Origin: Shimia sp. Alg240-R146
GTDB lineage: Bacteria > Pseudomonadota > Alphaproteobacteria > Rhodobacterales > Rhodobacteraceae
Length of the DNA stretch: 64,000 bases
Direction of reading: 5' to 3'
Assembly: GCF_947331465.1 (NCBI RefSeq)
Contig: NZ_CAMZOK010000001.1
Coordinates: 1,116,001 to 1,180,000, forward strand
This document shows positions 35,485 to 44,311 of the stretch, one piece after another; positions within the stretch are counted from its first letter, which is position 1; the number at the start of each line of letters is the position of its first letter. A program made the position numbers and the translations under genes. The notes beneath the pieces were generated by a model that worked only from the letters and a program-made list of their open reading frames with translations, made no database searches and was not told the DNA's origin.

Positions 35485-36338
35485 CCGTAGAGCCCTTTTT
35501 TGTCTTTGCTGCCTTTCATCAGGGAGGCTGCCTGAGCTTTCCTGATTTCCTCGTAGAGGTCCAGTGTGGCCGGCGCAAAAAGGTCTTTGGGCGGCGCGAG
35601 GTGAATGAAGTTGCCGATGCGATCCACGCCGCGCACCAGCATGGCGTAGTCTTTGTCCGCCACTTCCTGCGCGATTTCGGGTTTGATGTAGCGGATGACA
35701 AAGCCGATGCGGCGGTCGTCAGACTGATTTGGACCGGAGCCATGTATCGTCAGGCCGTGGTGCAGGGACATCTGTCCTGCCTGCAGTTCAATGGCGGTTT
35801 TGTCTTCGGGGGCGATATCCACAACGACTTCTTGACCGCGCGATAGCAAGTTGTCCTCGCCGTGGGTGTCGGTATGCGGCAGGATCGGGTTCTTGTGGCT
35901 GGCATGCACAAAATCCATGCAGCCGGAGGCAACAGTGGCAGGCGAAAGAGCGATCCATGCTGTGACCAGACCGTCCACGGCATCAAGCCCCCAATAGGTC
36001 AGATCCTGATGCATCGAAACGAAGGATTTGGTGTTGGGTTCCTTGATGAAGAACTCGGCGCTCCAGACCAGAATATTGGGGCCCAGCACACCCTCGACAA
36101 TGTCCAAAACGCGTGGATCAGCGGCAAGGCGGGCGGCCATGGGCATGACCACGTAGGAATTCACGCGCTTGTAGCTGTTGATCGGCAAGGGCAGGCCGGC
36201 ATCGAGCCAGTCGCGTTCGATGGTTTCGATTTCGGCACGCCAGCGGGCGGCCTCGTCAGACGACATGATGTCCAGGGGGTAAAGGTAGCCATCTTCCCAA
36301 TATTGGGATTGCTGTGCTGCAGATAGAGTGGCGGGCAT
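35481..36338 (-). CDS. Phytanoyl-CoA dioxygenase (PhyH) family 2-oxoglutarate oxygenase, PhnY-like
   Basis: 285 residues. Fe(II) ligands: His110-x-Asp112 in SMHQDLTYWG and His199 in LTIHGSGPN, followed eleven residues later by Arg210 for 2-oxoglutarate, the PhyH spacing. This family hydroxylates small substrates; PhnY hydroxylates 2-aminoethylphosphonate at C1 for PhnZ. The pairing with a PhnZ-like enzyme in a 4-bp overlapping operon mirrors PhnY-PhnZ. No phosphonate transporter or C-P lyase gene is near. A divergent LysR gene shares the 105-bp upstream region and probably controls the pair. Confidence 0.88.
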   Translation of the reverse strand: MPATLSAAQQSQYWEDGYLYPLDIMSSDEAARWRAEIETIERDWLDAGLPLPINSYKRVNSYVVMPMAARLAADPRVLDIVEGVLGPNILVWSAEFFIKEPNTKSFVSMHQDLTYWGLDAVDGLVTAWIALSPATVASGCMDFVHASHKNPILPHTDTHGEDNLLSRGQEVVVDIAPEDKTAIELQAGQMSLHHGLTIHGSGPNQSDDRRIGFVIRYIKPEIAQEVADKDYAMLVRGVDRIGNFIHLAPPKDLFAPATLDLYEEIRKAQAASLMKGSKDKKGLYG

Positions 36339-36443
36339 GGGCGTGGTCCTGAGTGATTGACAAGTTGGAGCCTATGGCAATGGCGCGGGATTGCAGCATG
36401 ATGGTTCTGGACGGACAGGCTAAGTTTTACTTATGCTCGCGTC

Positions 36444-37334
36444 ATGAAGAGCCGTATCCCATCGCTGAACTGGCTGCGCGTTTTTGAGGCCGCTGCACGG
36501 ACCGAGAGTTTCGCGCGGGCGGCGGAGCAGTTGCACATGTCGCCCGCTGCCGTGAGCCAACAGGTCAAAAGCCTTGAGGAGCGGTTGGGTGCGCCGTTGT
36601 TTGTGCGCAAGGCCCATGCGGTGACGTTGACAGAGGCAGGACGTGCCTATTTAGCGCCGGTCCAGCAATCGTTGATGACGCTGGAGGAAGCCACCGAAGG
36701 CTTGTTTGGCCGCACACGGGAGCAGGCGCTGTATCTCAATTGCGTGTTGATTTTCGCGCACGGGATTTTGGCGCAGGGTCTGTCAGAGTTCGAGATAGAC
36801 AATCCGGGGCTGTCAGTGGTGATGAACACCGGAAATTCGGCGGTGGATTTTCATCAGGGGTTCGTTGATCTGAAGATCATCTTTGGCAATCCACATGCCT
36901 ACGGCGCGGAAAGCGACCGGATTATGGGGGAATGGCTTTATCCGGTGGCGATGCCGGATGTCGCGGCACAGATCACCCAGCCTGCGGATCTCTTGGATTG
37001 GCCGCTGATTGAGGTTGGCACCCATCGCAGCGGTTGGCGGCAGGTGCTGGAAGAGGTCAAGGTCATGCCTGGTGCTGCGCGGATGGTGTTTGCTGACAGC
37101 ACGGTGATGGCGATGGCGATGGCGCGGGCAGGACGGGGCATTGCGTTAGCGCGTGCGCCTGCCAGCGATGCCGAAATGGAAGGCGCAGGACTGGTGCCGT
37201 GCCTTGCGGGGCTGCGAGTTCGGGGCAGTCAGGCCTATCATCTGGTTTACGACGATCTGCGGGCATTGCGCCCGCCGGCGCGCAAATTTCGCGACTGGTT
37301 GTTGGCATGGGGTGCCGCGCAAGGTTGGGATTAG
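36444..37334 (+). CDS. LysR-family transcriptional regulator (GcvA-like)
   Basis: 296 residues. The N-terminal winged helix (RVFEAAARTESFARAAEQLH, then MSPAAVSQQVKSLEERLG) is typical of the GcvA/AmpR branch, and the effector-binding domain follows. It is divergent from the PhyH/HD operon with a shared 105-bp intergenic space, the classical layout for a LysR protein regulating its neighbour. The likely inducer is the substrate or product of the oxygenase pair. This is inference from position. Confidence 0.92.
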   Translation: MKSRIPSLNWLRVFEAAARTESFARAAEQLHMSPAAVSQQVKSLEERLGAPLFVRKAHAVTLTEAGRAYLAPVQQSLMTLEEATEGLFGRTREQALYLNCVLIFAHGILAQGLSEFEIDNPGLSVVMNTGNSAVDFHQGFVDLKIIFGNPHAYGAESDRIMGEWLYPVAMPDVAAQITQPADLLDWPLIEVGTHRSGWRQVLEEVKVMPGAARMVFADSTVMAMAMARAGRGIALARAPASDAEMEGAGLVPCLAGLRVRGSQAYHLVYDDLRALRPPARKFRDWLLAWGAAQGWD

Positions 37335-37373
37335 GCGGCCCGTGTTGGACCATTGCAGCGCGGAGTTGAGCCA

Positions 37374-37811
37374 TCAGGCGCGGAGACGGTCCAATCGCGT
37401 GGAGAGGTGGATCAGGCTTTCCGAGCTTTTGACGCCCTGCGCTTCGCCGATGCGGTCCAGGGTGTCGTCCAGTTCCGAGGTGCTGTCAGCGGCCAATTGC
37501 ACAATCAGATCCACGCGGCCTGAGCAGGTATGGACGGTTTCCACCGCCGGCAACGATTTCAGCTTTTGCAGCACTGCGGGCCCCGCACGCAACTCGATCG
37601 ACAAAAGCGCTGTGGCGCGGATGCGGGGACGGGCGACGTCACCCAATCGTAACGTGTAGGCGGCAATCGCGCCCGTGTTTTCCAATCGGTCCAGGCGGGC
37701 CTGCACAGTGGTGCGCGCGAGGTTGAGTTTGCGCGCCAAAGTGGCCACGGGCGCGCGGGCGTTCTCTGACAGCAGCGAGAGCAGTTTTTGGTCTGTTTCG
37801 TCAAGTTGCAT
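37374..37811 (-). CDS. Lrp/AsnC family regulator
   Basis: 145 residues. DETDQKLLSLLSENARAPVA and the HTH LARKLNLARTTVQARLDRLE form the DNA-binding domain; the RAM domain contains SLPAVETVHTCSGRVDLIVQ. It is divergent from the decarboxylase gene at 37917 across a 105-bp gap, so it is the probable regulator of that gene, responding to ornithine, lysine or arginine. It also converges on the LysR gene end (40 bp). Confidence 0.92.
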   Translation of the reverse strand: MQLDETDQKLLSLLSENARAPVATLARKLNLARTTVQARLDRLENTGAIAAYTLRLGDVARPRIRATALLSIELRAGPAVLQKLKSLPAVETVHTCSGRVDLIVQLAADSTSELDDTLDRIGEAQGVKSSESLIHLSTRLDRLRA

Positions 37812-37916
37812 GAGTGCTTCGTCGATTCGTTTGAATTTTTCGACTGTTTAGCAGTATCGACGCGTGAAATCGACAGACGAGCCGCCCAGTCTGAAAAGAA
37901 AACGAAGAGGCAGGGT

Positions 37917-39047
37917 ATGCGCAATCAACCGGCTTTGTGGCCGTCACCGAACTGGCATTTGCCAAAGTTTAAACCGGACGCGCCGGTTTTGTATTTTGCA
38001 CCCGAAGTGTTGCAGGCCACGGCGAAACGATTTCTGGATGGGTTTGACGGTCTGGTCACCTATGCGGTTAAGGCCAACGATCACGAAGCGGTTCTGCACA
38101 ATCTGGTGAACGCCGGCATTGCTGCGTTTGACGTGGCCTCACCAATGGAAATGGCGCGGGTACGGCGGGCGAAGGCGGATGCGGTGCTGCATTATCATAA
38201 CCCTGTCCGGTCACGGGCGGAGATTGCCGAAGCGGTGGGGCATGGCATTGCCAGTTGGTCGGTGGATTGCGCGAGCGAGTTGGCAAAGTTGGCCGATGTG
38301 CCGCGTCACGACACCGAGATTGCGGTGCGGCTGCGGTTGCCCGTGGCGGGAGCCGCCTATGATTTTGGCGAGAAATTTGGTGCCGATCCGGCGGCGGCGG
38401 TTGGGCTTTTGCAGGCGGCGCATAACATGGGGTTTGCGACGTCGATCACATTTCATCCCGGCACCCAGTGTGCCGACCCGGAGGCCTGGGCGGTTTATGT
38501 CGGTGTCGCTGCGGATGTGGCGCGACAAGCCGGCGTGCGGCTGAAGCGGTTGAACGTCGGCGGCGGGTTTGCAGCGCATCGCAGCGGTGCAGCGCCTGAT
38601 ATTGAAGCGGTTTTTCAGCGTATCACCGAGGAGGTGCAGACGGTTTTTGACAAAGACGCACCCGGTCTGGTCTGTGAACCGGGGCGCGCGATGGTTGCAG
38701 AGGCCTTTACGCTGGCGTTGCGGGTGAAAGCGGTCAGAGGCGGGGCGGTGTTTCTGAATGACGGCGCCTATGGGGCGTTGACCGAGTTGCGCGATATCGG
38801 CCTGCCGGATCGGGTGCAGGTGTTGCGATCAGACGGGGCAAATGTCGATGGAGACCTGGTGCCGTATGTGGTGTTCGGGCCGACGTGTGACAGCCTTGAC
38901 CGGTTGCCGGATTTGATGCCTTTGCCGACAGAGATCTCGGAAGAAGACTATGTTTTGATCCGCGCAATGGGGGCCTATTCCGCGTCGATTTCCACAGGTT
39001 TCAACGGCTATGGCAGGCAAGAGATTGTAACTGTCGCAACGTTGTGA
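37917..39047 (+). CDS. Fold-type III PLP decarboxylase (ornithine/lysine decarboxylase-like)
   Basis: 376 residues from ATG 37917 (GAGG upstream); earlier in-frame codons overlap the Lrp promoter. PLP Lys is in VTYAVKANDH, followed by the FDVASPMEMARV sheet. The Gly-rich phosphate loop is LNVGGGFAAH, with EPGRAMVAEA and the C-terminal Cys region VFGPTCDSLDRL completing the ODC fold. Such enzymes remove CO2 from ornithine, lysine or diaminopimelate; the length and the CDS/D motif favour a polyamine-type ODC. Divergent from its probable Lrp regulator. Confidence 0.9.
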   Translation: MRNQPALWPSPNWHLPKFKPDAPVLYFAPEVLQATAKRFLDGFDGLVTYAVKANDHEAVLHNLVNAGIAAFDVASPMEMARVRRAKADAVLHYHNPVRSRAEIAEAVGHGIASWSVDCASELAKLADVPRHDTEIAVRLRLPVAGAAYDFGEKFGADPAAAVGLLQAAHNMGFATSITFHPGTQCADPEAWAVYVGVAADVARQAGVRLKRLNVGGGFAAHRSGAAPDIEAVFQRITEEVQTVFDKDAPGLVCEPGRAMVAEAFTLALRVKAVRGGAVFLNDGAYGALTELRDIGLPDRVQVLRSDGANVDGDLVPYVVFGPTCDSLDRLPDLMPLPTEISEEDYVLIRAMGAYSASISTGFNGYGRQEIVTVATL

Positions 39048-39120
39048 AGCGCAACACCACTGGACACCGCAAATGTGGGCGCTACTGTCCCTCACGTCAC
39101 ACGTGCGCGGAGAGTCAGCC

Positions 39121-41421
39121 ATGGAAAAATTCGGGAAAAGCCAACCGGTCAAACGGTTCGAAGACACACGGTTCCTGACCGGTGCGGGGCAATATGTGGA
39201 TGACATTGCGCCGGAGGGGGCTTTGCACGCGTATTTCCTGCGTTCGCCAGTGGCGCATGCAGAGATTACAGAGCTCGATGTAAGCGACGCGCGCGAAGCA
39301 GACGGTGTGGCTGTGGTGCTGACGCAAGAAGACTTGCTGGCGGCCGGTATGGACGCAACGCTGGAGGGCACACAGGTGCAAAACCGCGATGGGTCCAAAG
39401 GGGCAGGGCCTGCGCGGCCTTTGCTGGCGACGGGGCGTGTGCGTTATGTTGGTGAGCCGTTGGCGGTGATTGTGGCCGAGACTATGGATCAGGCGCGCGA
39501 TGCGGCCGAGATGATCATGTTTGACTACGACGATCTGGACGCCCACATCGCGCTGTCGCGCGGAGGTGCGCCTTTGCACGCAGAAGCGCCGGAAAACCTC
39601 GCATTCGATTGGGGTTTGGGCGATGAGGCCGCAACTGAGGCCGCGTTTCAGGCGGCCACACATGTGGTCAGCCTTGAAGTGGGCGACAACCGCGTGATCG
39701 TCAACGCAATGGAGCCGCGCGGCGCCTTTGCCGAATGGGGCGAGGACGGCCGTGTGCACGTGGCGATCAACGGTCAGGGTGTTTGGGGGCCGAAAGCGCA
39801 GATCGCGCGTATGCTGGCGATTGATCCCGAACAGGTGAAAGTCACCAACCCCGACACGGGTGGCGGCTTTGGCATGAAAGCGATGATGTACAACGAGCCT
39901 GGCGTGATTGCTCAGGCGGCCAAGGTTATCGGAAAGCCGGTGCGCTGGATTGCGGACCGTACGGAATCGATGTTGTCGGACAACGCGGGACGGGATCTGA
40001 CCTCGACCGTGGAAATGGCGTTTGATGAAACCCTCAAAGCCACGGCCTATCGCGTGCTGAGCGTCGCCAATATGGGCGCTTATAACTCGCAATTCGCGCA
40101 GGCCATTCAAACACAGCTGTTCAGCCGTGTTTTGATGGGCGTGTACGATGTGCAGACCACATGGTTGCAGGTGGACGGGGTTTATACCAACTCGACGCCC
40201 GTGGATGCCTATCGCGGTGCGGGGCGCCCCGAGGCGATTTACGCGCTGGAACGTCTGATGGACCGCGCGGCGCGGGAATTGGGCGTGTCGGGCTCCGAGC
40301 TGCGACGACGCAATTTCATTCCTAAGGCGGCGTTCCCGTATAAAACCACAACGGATGAGACCTATGACGTGGGTGATTTTGATCGGGTGCTGGATCGTGC
40401 TGAGGCGTTTGCCGATCTGAGTGGGTTCGGCGCACGCAAGGCGGCGTCTGAGGCGGCGGGCAAGCTGCGCGGCGTCGGGTTGTGTTATTACATCGAAAGT
40501 ATTCTGGGCGATCCGAGCGAAAGCGCACGGGTGGAATTCAACGAGGATGGCACCGCGTCGATTTTTGTGGGTACGCAGTCCAACGGGCAGGGCCACGAGA
40601 CGGTTTATGCGCAGTTTTTGAGCGATCAGACCGGCATTCCGGTGGATTTGATTGAGGTTGTGCAGGGCGACAGTGACCGCATCAAACAAGGTGGCGGCAC
40701 TGGCGGATCACGCTCTGTCACCGTGCAGAACACCGCGACACTGGCGACAGTGTCCACGATGATCACCGCTTTCACACAATATCTCGCGGATAAGATGGGT
40801 GTGAATGAGGCTGACGTTTCTTTTGATGACGAACAGTTCCGCGCCGAGGGGTCTAACCTGCACCCGACGATGCTTGAGGCCGCTGAAATGGCGCGGGCGG
40901 ACGGGCGCGAAGATTTGTTGGTGCATGAAGAACGCACAACGCTTCCGGCGCGCAGTTTCCCCAACGGGGCGCATTTTGCAGAGATAGAAATTGATCCCGA
41001 GACTGGTCAGGTCACGATGGATCGTTACAACGTCGTGGATGATTTCGGCAACCTTATTAATCCGATGCTTGCCGAGGGTCAGGTGCATGGCGGGGTCGCG
41101 CAGGGCGCAGGTCAGGCCTTGATGGAGCATGTGGTGTTTGATGAGGACGGTCAGTTGTTGACCGCAACCTTTATGGATTACGCGATGCCACGCGCCAGCG
41201 ATATGCCGATGATCGGCTTTACCACCGAGGCCGTGCCGTCGACAGCGAACATCATGGGCATGAAAGGCTGTGGCGAAGCGGGCACCGTGGGGGCAATGGC
41301 GGCCGTGGCCAACGCCGTGCAGGACGCGCTGTGGGATCGCGGAGTGCGTCAGGCTGACATGCCGTTTACCCCGCTGCGGGTCTGGGAAATGCTGCGCGAA
41401 GCCGCGCCTGATGCTGCATAA
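39121..41421 (+). CDS. Form II CoxL-like molybdenum hydroxylase large subunit (xanthine dehydrogenase family)
   Basis: 766 residues from ATG 39121 (GGAGAG upstream). Moco-binding domains match the CoxL/XdhB family: the VDAYRGAGRPEAIY loop is the form II signature (form I CO dehydrogenases have AYXCSFR), and the active Glu lies in GMKGCGEAGTVGA. The usual partners, an FAD subunit (CoxM) and a [2Fe-2S] subunit (CoxS), are absent on either side, so this is an orphan large subunit here. Likely substrates are purines, aldehydes or N-heterocycles; CO is unlikely. Its 3' end overlaps the DUF2235 gene by 11 bp. Confidence 0.92.
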   Translation: MEKFGKSQPVKRFEDTRFLTGAGQYVDDIAPEGALHAYFLRSPVAHAEITELDVSDAREADGVAVVLTQEDLLAAGMDATLEGTQVQNRDGSKGAGPARPLLATGRVRYVGEPLAVIVAETMDQARDAAEMIMFDYDDLDAHIALSRGGAPLHAEAPENLAFDWGLGDEAATEAAFQAATHVVSLEVGDNRVIVNAMEPRGAFAEWGEDGRVHVAINGQGVWGPKAQIARMLAIDPEQVKVTNPDTGGGFGMKAMMYNEPGVIAQAAKVIGKPVRWIADRTESMLSDNAGRDLTSTVEMAFDETLKATAYRVLSVANMGAYNSQFAQAIQTQLFSRVLMGVYDVQTTWLQVDGVYTNSTPVDAYRGAGRPEAIYALERLMDRAARELGVSGSELRRRNFIPKAAFPYKTTTDETYDVGDFDRVLDRAEAFADLSGFGARKAASEAAGKLRGVGLCYYIESILGDPSESARVEFNEDGTASIFVGTQSNGQGHETVYAQFLSDQTGIPVDLIEVVQGDSDRIKQGGGTGGSRSVTVQNTATLATVSTMITAFTQYLADKMGVNEADVSFDDEQFRAEGSNLHPTMLEAAEMARADGREDLLVHEERTTLPARSFPNGAHFAEIEIDPETGQVTMDRYNVVDDFGNLINPMLAEGQVHGGVAQGAGQALMEHVVFDEDGQLLTATFMDYAMPRASDMPMIGFTTEAVPSTANIMGMKGCGEAGTVGAMAAVANAVQDALWDRGVRQADMPFTPLRVWEMLREAAPDAA

Positions 41422-42469
41422 ACGCCTGTGGGATTGGCTGCGCGGGGGCACTCGCGCAGACCATTCCAAAGTCACCGCGCGTCGCGGGGCGGTCACCCAT
41501 ATCCTTATTCTGGACGGCACTTTGTCGAGCTTGCGCACTGGTGAGGAAACCAACGCTGGGCTGACCTATCGCATTTTGCAAAAGATGGGGCCCGAAGTAT
41601 CGCTGTATTATGAGGCGGGGGTACAATGGCCCGGCTGGCGGCAGACGCTGGACGTGATGATGGGGCGTGGGATCAACCGGCAAATCCGGCGGGCTTATGG
41701 CTATCTGGCGAGCCGCTATCGTCCCGGTGATCGCATATTCCTGATGGGATATTCGCGGGGCGCTTTTGCCGTTCGGTCGTTGGCAGGTGTGATTGACCGC
41801 GTCGGGTTGTTGCGGGCGGAATGCGCGACAGAGCGCAACATCCGCACCGCGTATCGCCACTATGAATTGACGCCGGACAGCGACGTGGTTGGTACCTTTG
41901 CCGAGGCGCATTGCCATGAAAACGTTGCGATTGAGATGATCGGTGTCTGGGACACGGTCAAGGCGCTGGGCGCGCGATTGCCGCTTTTGTGGCGGCTTAC
42001 GGAGAAGCGGCACGCGTTTCACAACCACCACCTGAGCCCCGTCGTGCGCCATGGATTTCAGGCGCTGGCGCTGGACGAAACGCGGTCAGTGTTCGCGCCG
42101 GAGATGTGGGAATGCCCCGACATGTGGGACGGGCGGGTGGAACAGGTCTGGTTTCGCGGCGCGCATGGCGACGTGGGCGGGCAGCTTCACGGGTTTGCGG
42201 CGGCACGTCCCTTGGGGAATATCTCGCTTGTCTGGATGCTGGAGCGGCTGGAAAGCTGTGATGTGGCTTTGCCTGTCGGGTGGCAGGAGCGGATCGTGTG
42301 CGACGCAGAAGTGCCAATGTTGGGCACCTGGCGGCGTTGGGGTAAGTTTTTCTGGATCCGTAAACGCCGGATTGCCGGACGGGATCGCAGCGAAAGTTTA
42401 CATGAAAGTGCGAAACCCTTTGTGGCGGCGGGCGATGTAAAAGCGCGGGTTGTGGGCGACTTGCGCTAA
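41411..42469 (+). CDS. DUF2235 (alpha/beta-hydrolase-type) protein
   Basis: 352 residues from ATG 41411, inside the end of the CoxL-like gene. It contains the DUF2235 nucleophile elbow IFLMGYSRGAFAVRSLAG, the LILDGTLSS strand near the N-terminus and later His residues (KRHAFHNHHL and RGAHGDVGGQ) for the Ser-Asp-His triad. DUF2235 proteins include type VI phospholipase effectors and intracellular hydrolases; there is no T6SS gene here, so an effector role has no support. Coupled start with the CoxL-like gene is odd for an unrelated enzyme and may mean shared expression. Confidence 0.85.
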   Translation: MLHKRLWDWLRGGTRADHSKVTARRGAVTHILILDGTLSSLRTGEETNAGLTYRILQKMGPEVSLYYEAGVQWPGWRQTLDVMMGRGINRQIRRAYGYLASRYRPGDRIFLMGYSRGAFAVRSLAGVIDRVGLLRAECATERNIRTAYRHYELTPDSDVVGTFAEAHCHENVAIEMIGVWDTVKALGARLPLLWRLTEKRHAFHNHHLSPVVRHGFQALALDETRSVFAPEMWECPDMWDGRVEQVWFRGAHGDVGGQLHGFAAARPLGNISLVWMLERLESCDVALPVGWQERIVCDAEVPMLGTWRRWGKFFWIRKRRIAGRDRSESLHESAKPFVAAGDVKARVVGDLR

Positions 42470-42504
42470 GACGGCGTTTGAGGCGCGCCCCCAGCGACTG
42501 ACGG

Positions 42505-43176
42505 CTAGTCTTTCCACTCGACAAATTCGTCCAGCTCGGCGCGATCGGTGCGGAACTGGTTGATGTCGGCCTGATCATCCGGATAGCCAAACGAAATAGC
42601 CGCCAGCACTTTGCGATCGTCAGGGATGGCGAATTGCGCGCGCACGGCGTCGGAGAACAACGACAATGCGGCCTGAGGTACGGTGCCAAGGCCTTGGGCC
42701 TGCGCGGAGAGGCAGAAGGCGGTGATAAAGCCGCCGCAATCCAGCACACCGTACGGGCCGAGTTCTTCGGGGCAGGTGATCACCGCCACGTGGGGGGCGC
42801 CAAACAGCGTGTAGTTTTCCCGCATTTGTGCAGCGCGGCCCTCGCGGTCACCACGTCCGATGCCGACAGCTTCGTATAGCTGCATGCCGCAGGTACGGCG
42901 GCGTTGCAGGTGGGCGCCGGTATACGTCGACGGAAAAGGATAATCAGGCGCGGGTTTACCAGCGTCAAAGGCGCTTGCCATGGTGTCGCGGAAGGCGTCG
43001 GTTTGCGCACCGGAGGCCACAATCACTTTCCACGGTTGGGCGTTGCACCAACTGGGCGCGCGGCCAGCGTCACGCAGAACTTGTTCGATCACATCGCGGG
43101 GGACCGGATCCTTGCGGAAGGCACGACAGGAAAATCGGCTGTTGAGAAGCTCTTGAAGGGCGGAATGCGGGGTCAT
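42505..43176 (-). CDS. Nitroreductase family FMN oxidoreductase
   Basis: 223 residues. FSCRAFRKDPVPRDVIEQVL at the N-terminus, the substrate/FMN segment APSWCNAQPWKVIVASG, and the C-terminal AISFGYPDDQADINQFRTDR are the nitroreductase signatures. It reduces nitro or quinone-type compounds with NAD(P)H, as a homodimer in the cytoplasm. Converges with DUF2235 (36 bp) and lies 18 bp after the zinc-ribbon gene's stop on the same strand, so it may be at the tail of that operon. Confidence 0.9.
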   Translation of the reverse strand: MTPHSALQELLNSRFSCRAFRKDPVPRDVIEQVLRDAGRAPSWCNAQPWKVIVASGAQTDAFRDTMASAFDAGKPAPDYPFPSTYTGAHLQRRRTCGMQLYEAVGIGRGDREGRAAQMRENYTLFGAPHVAVITCPEELGPYGVLDCGGFITAFCLSAQAQGLGTVPQAALSLFSDAVRAQFAIPDDRKVLAAISFGYPDDQADINQFRTDRAELDEFVEWKD

Positions 43177-43194
43177 CGGGTCGTCCCAAGTCTT

Positions 43195-44301
43195 TTATTG
43201 GTTTTGGGCGATGATATAGCCAATTGCAGCGGCGGCAAGCAATCCGAGCGTGACGGCGATCGCAATCTTGATCGCGGAATAGGGTCTTTCGCCCTGAACA
43301 CGTCCGGTTTGTCCATTGACCACAAAGCGATAGGTCTTGCCGCGGTATTTGTACGCAGCCATCCAAACCGGCAAAAGAATGTGCTTGAAAGTCACGTCAT
43401 TCACGGCTGTGGAGATGTGGTGAATGCGCTGTCGGTCGCCGCCGATGTCAAAGGCCACGTCGCGGCGGATTACGGCGTCCATATGGGCGCGGGCTTCGTC
43501 ATAGCCGTCTTGAAGCTCGACGCTGTAGCCCTCGGCCTGAAACCCTGCGAGGAATTCAGGCGAGTAGGGTTCCAGCTTGGACAGGTCCCATGGTTGCAAT
43601 GCGTCTGTGTAGCGTTTTGGAAGCGCCCGTGAGGCCAGCACCAGCACGTCGTCAAACCAGCGTTTGACGCGGCCCGAGGCGGGGCGCCAGCGGACTTTCT
43701 GTACTTGGCGTTGCTCGGGTTTGCCGTCACGCATCACGGTTTCGGTGACGTAGTAGACGGTACCACGCTCGCCTTGATAGCGGGATTTGGTGTCTGCGTC
43801 ATAGGTCCAGTAAGGCACGTAGACGCCGTTCATCTTGCGCCCTTTGCGGGCGTAGGCGGCCAGACCGTTGGGGGCAAACCAGAGCTTGCCAAGCCATGTG
43901 TTCATGGCGTCATGGGCGGTGCGTTCCGCAAGCTGGAACGGGAGCACGGCGCGCGGTTTAATCTGGCGATGCGTGCCGGTGTCGACGACTACAGGCGTGG
44001 CGCAGAACGGACATTCGGTGGCGTGGGTGTCGCCCTCAAACACCACATGCGCGGCGCAGTTTGGACAAGAGCTCGCGCGGGTTTCGACAATCTCGGCAGC
44101 GGGCAGTTGCTCGGCCAGTGCCGCCTTGAAATCAAGCTCGGCAATCGCGGTGTCACGGTCGCCTTGCTCCGTCGGTTCCTCATGGCCGCAATGATCGCAG
44201 ACCAATTTGGCCTGTTTGGGCGCAAAACGGTAATCCGCGCCACAGTTGGGGCAAGGGAAACGGGTGGTTTCTTGGGGCACAGGGGGCGGTAAGTCTGTCA
44301 C
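43195..44301 (-). CDS. Zinc-ribbon membrane-anchored protein of the SPFH/TelA cluster
   Basis: 368 residues, start GTG 44301 (frame opens further up but inside the SPFH gene). Two zinc ribbons: CPNCGADYRF...CDHCGHEEP and CPNCAAHVVF...CPFCATPVVV. A large middle domain contains the VPYWTYDADTKSRYQGERGT segment seen in TFIIB-type zinc ribbon proteins linked to SPFH partners. It ends with a TM helix (IAIAVTLGLLAAAAIGYII). Function unknown; the family is recurrently next to SPFH genes. The gene starts 11 bp after the SPFH stop. Confidence 0.85.
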   Translation of the reverse strand: MTDLPPPVPQETTRFPCPNCGADYRFAPKQAKLVCDHCGHEEPTEQGDRDTAIAELDFKAALAEQLPAAEIVETRASSCPNCAAHVVFEGDTHATECPFCATPVVVDTGTHRQIKPRAVLPFQLAERTAHDAMNTWLGKLWFAPNGLAAYARKGRKMNGVYVPYWTYDADTKSRYQGERGTVYYVTETVMRDGKPEQRQVQKVRWRPASGRVKRWFDDVLVLASRALPKRYTDALQPWDLSKLEPYSPEFLAGFQAEGYSVELQDGYDEARAHMDAVIRRDVAFDIGGDRQRIHHISTAVNDVTFKHILLPVWMAAYKYRGKTYRFVVNGQTGRVQGERPYSAIKIAIAVTLGLLAAAAIGYIIAQNQ

Positions 44302-44311
44302 TTTTTTGGCC

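Noticed and set aside
34846-36338. Firm naming of the oxygenase pair as PhnY/PhnZ
   Set aside because: Ligands match but the PhnZ lid residues do not, and no phosphonate genes flank the pair; kept as a hypothesis.
39115-40689. 524-codon minus-strand frame opposite the CoxL-like gene
   Set aside because: Antisense shadow with His/Arg-rich, non-protein-like composition.
41411-42469. DUF2235 protein as a type VI secretion effector
   Set aside because: No VgrG, Hcp, PAAR or immunity gene nearby; the family is broader than effectors.
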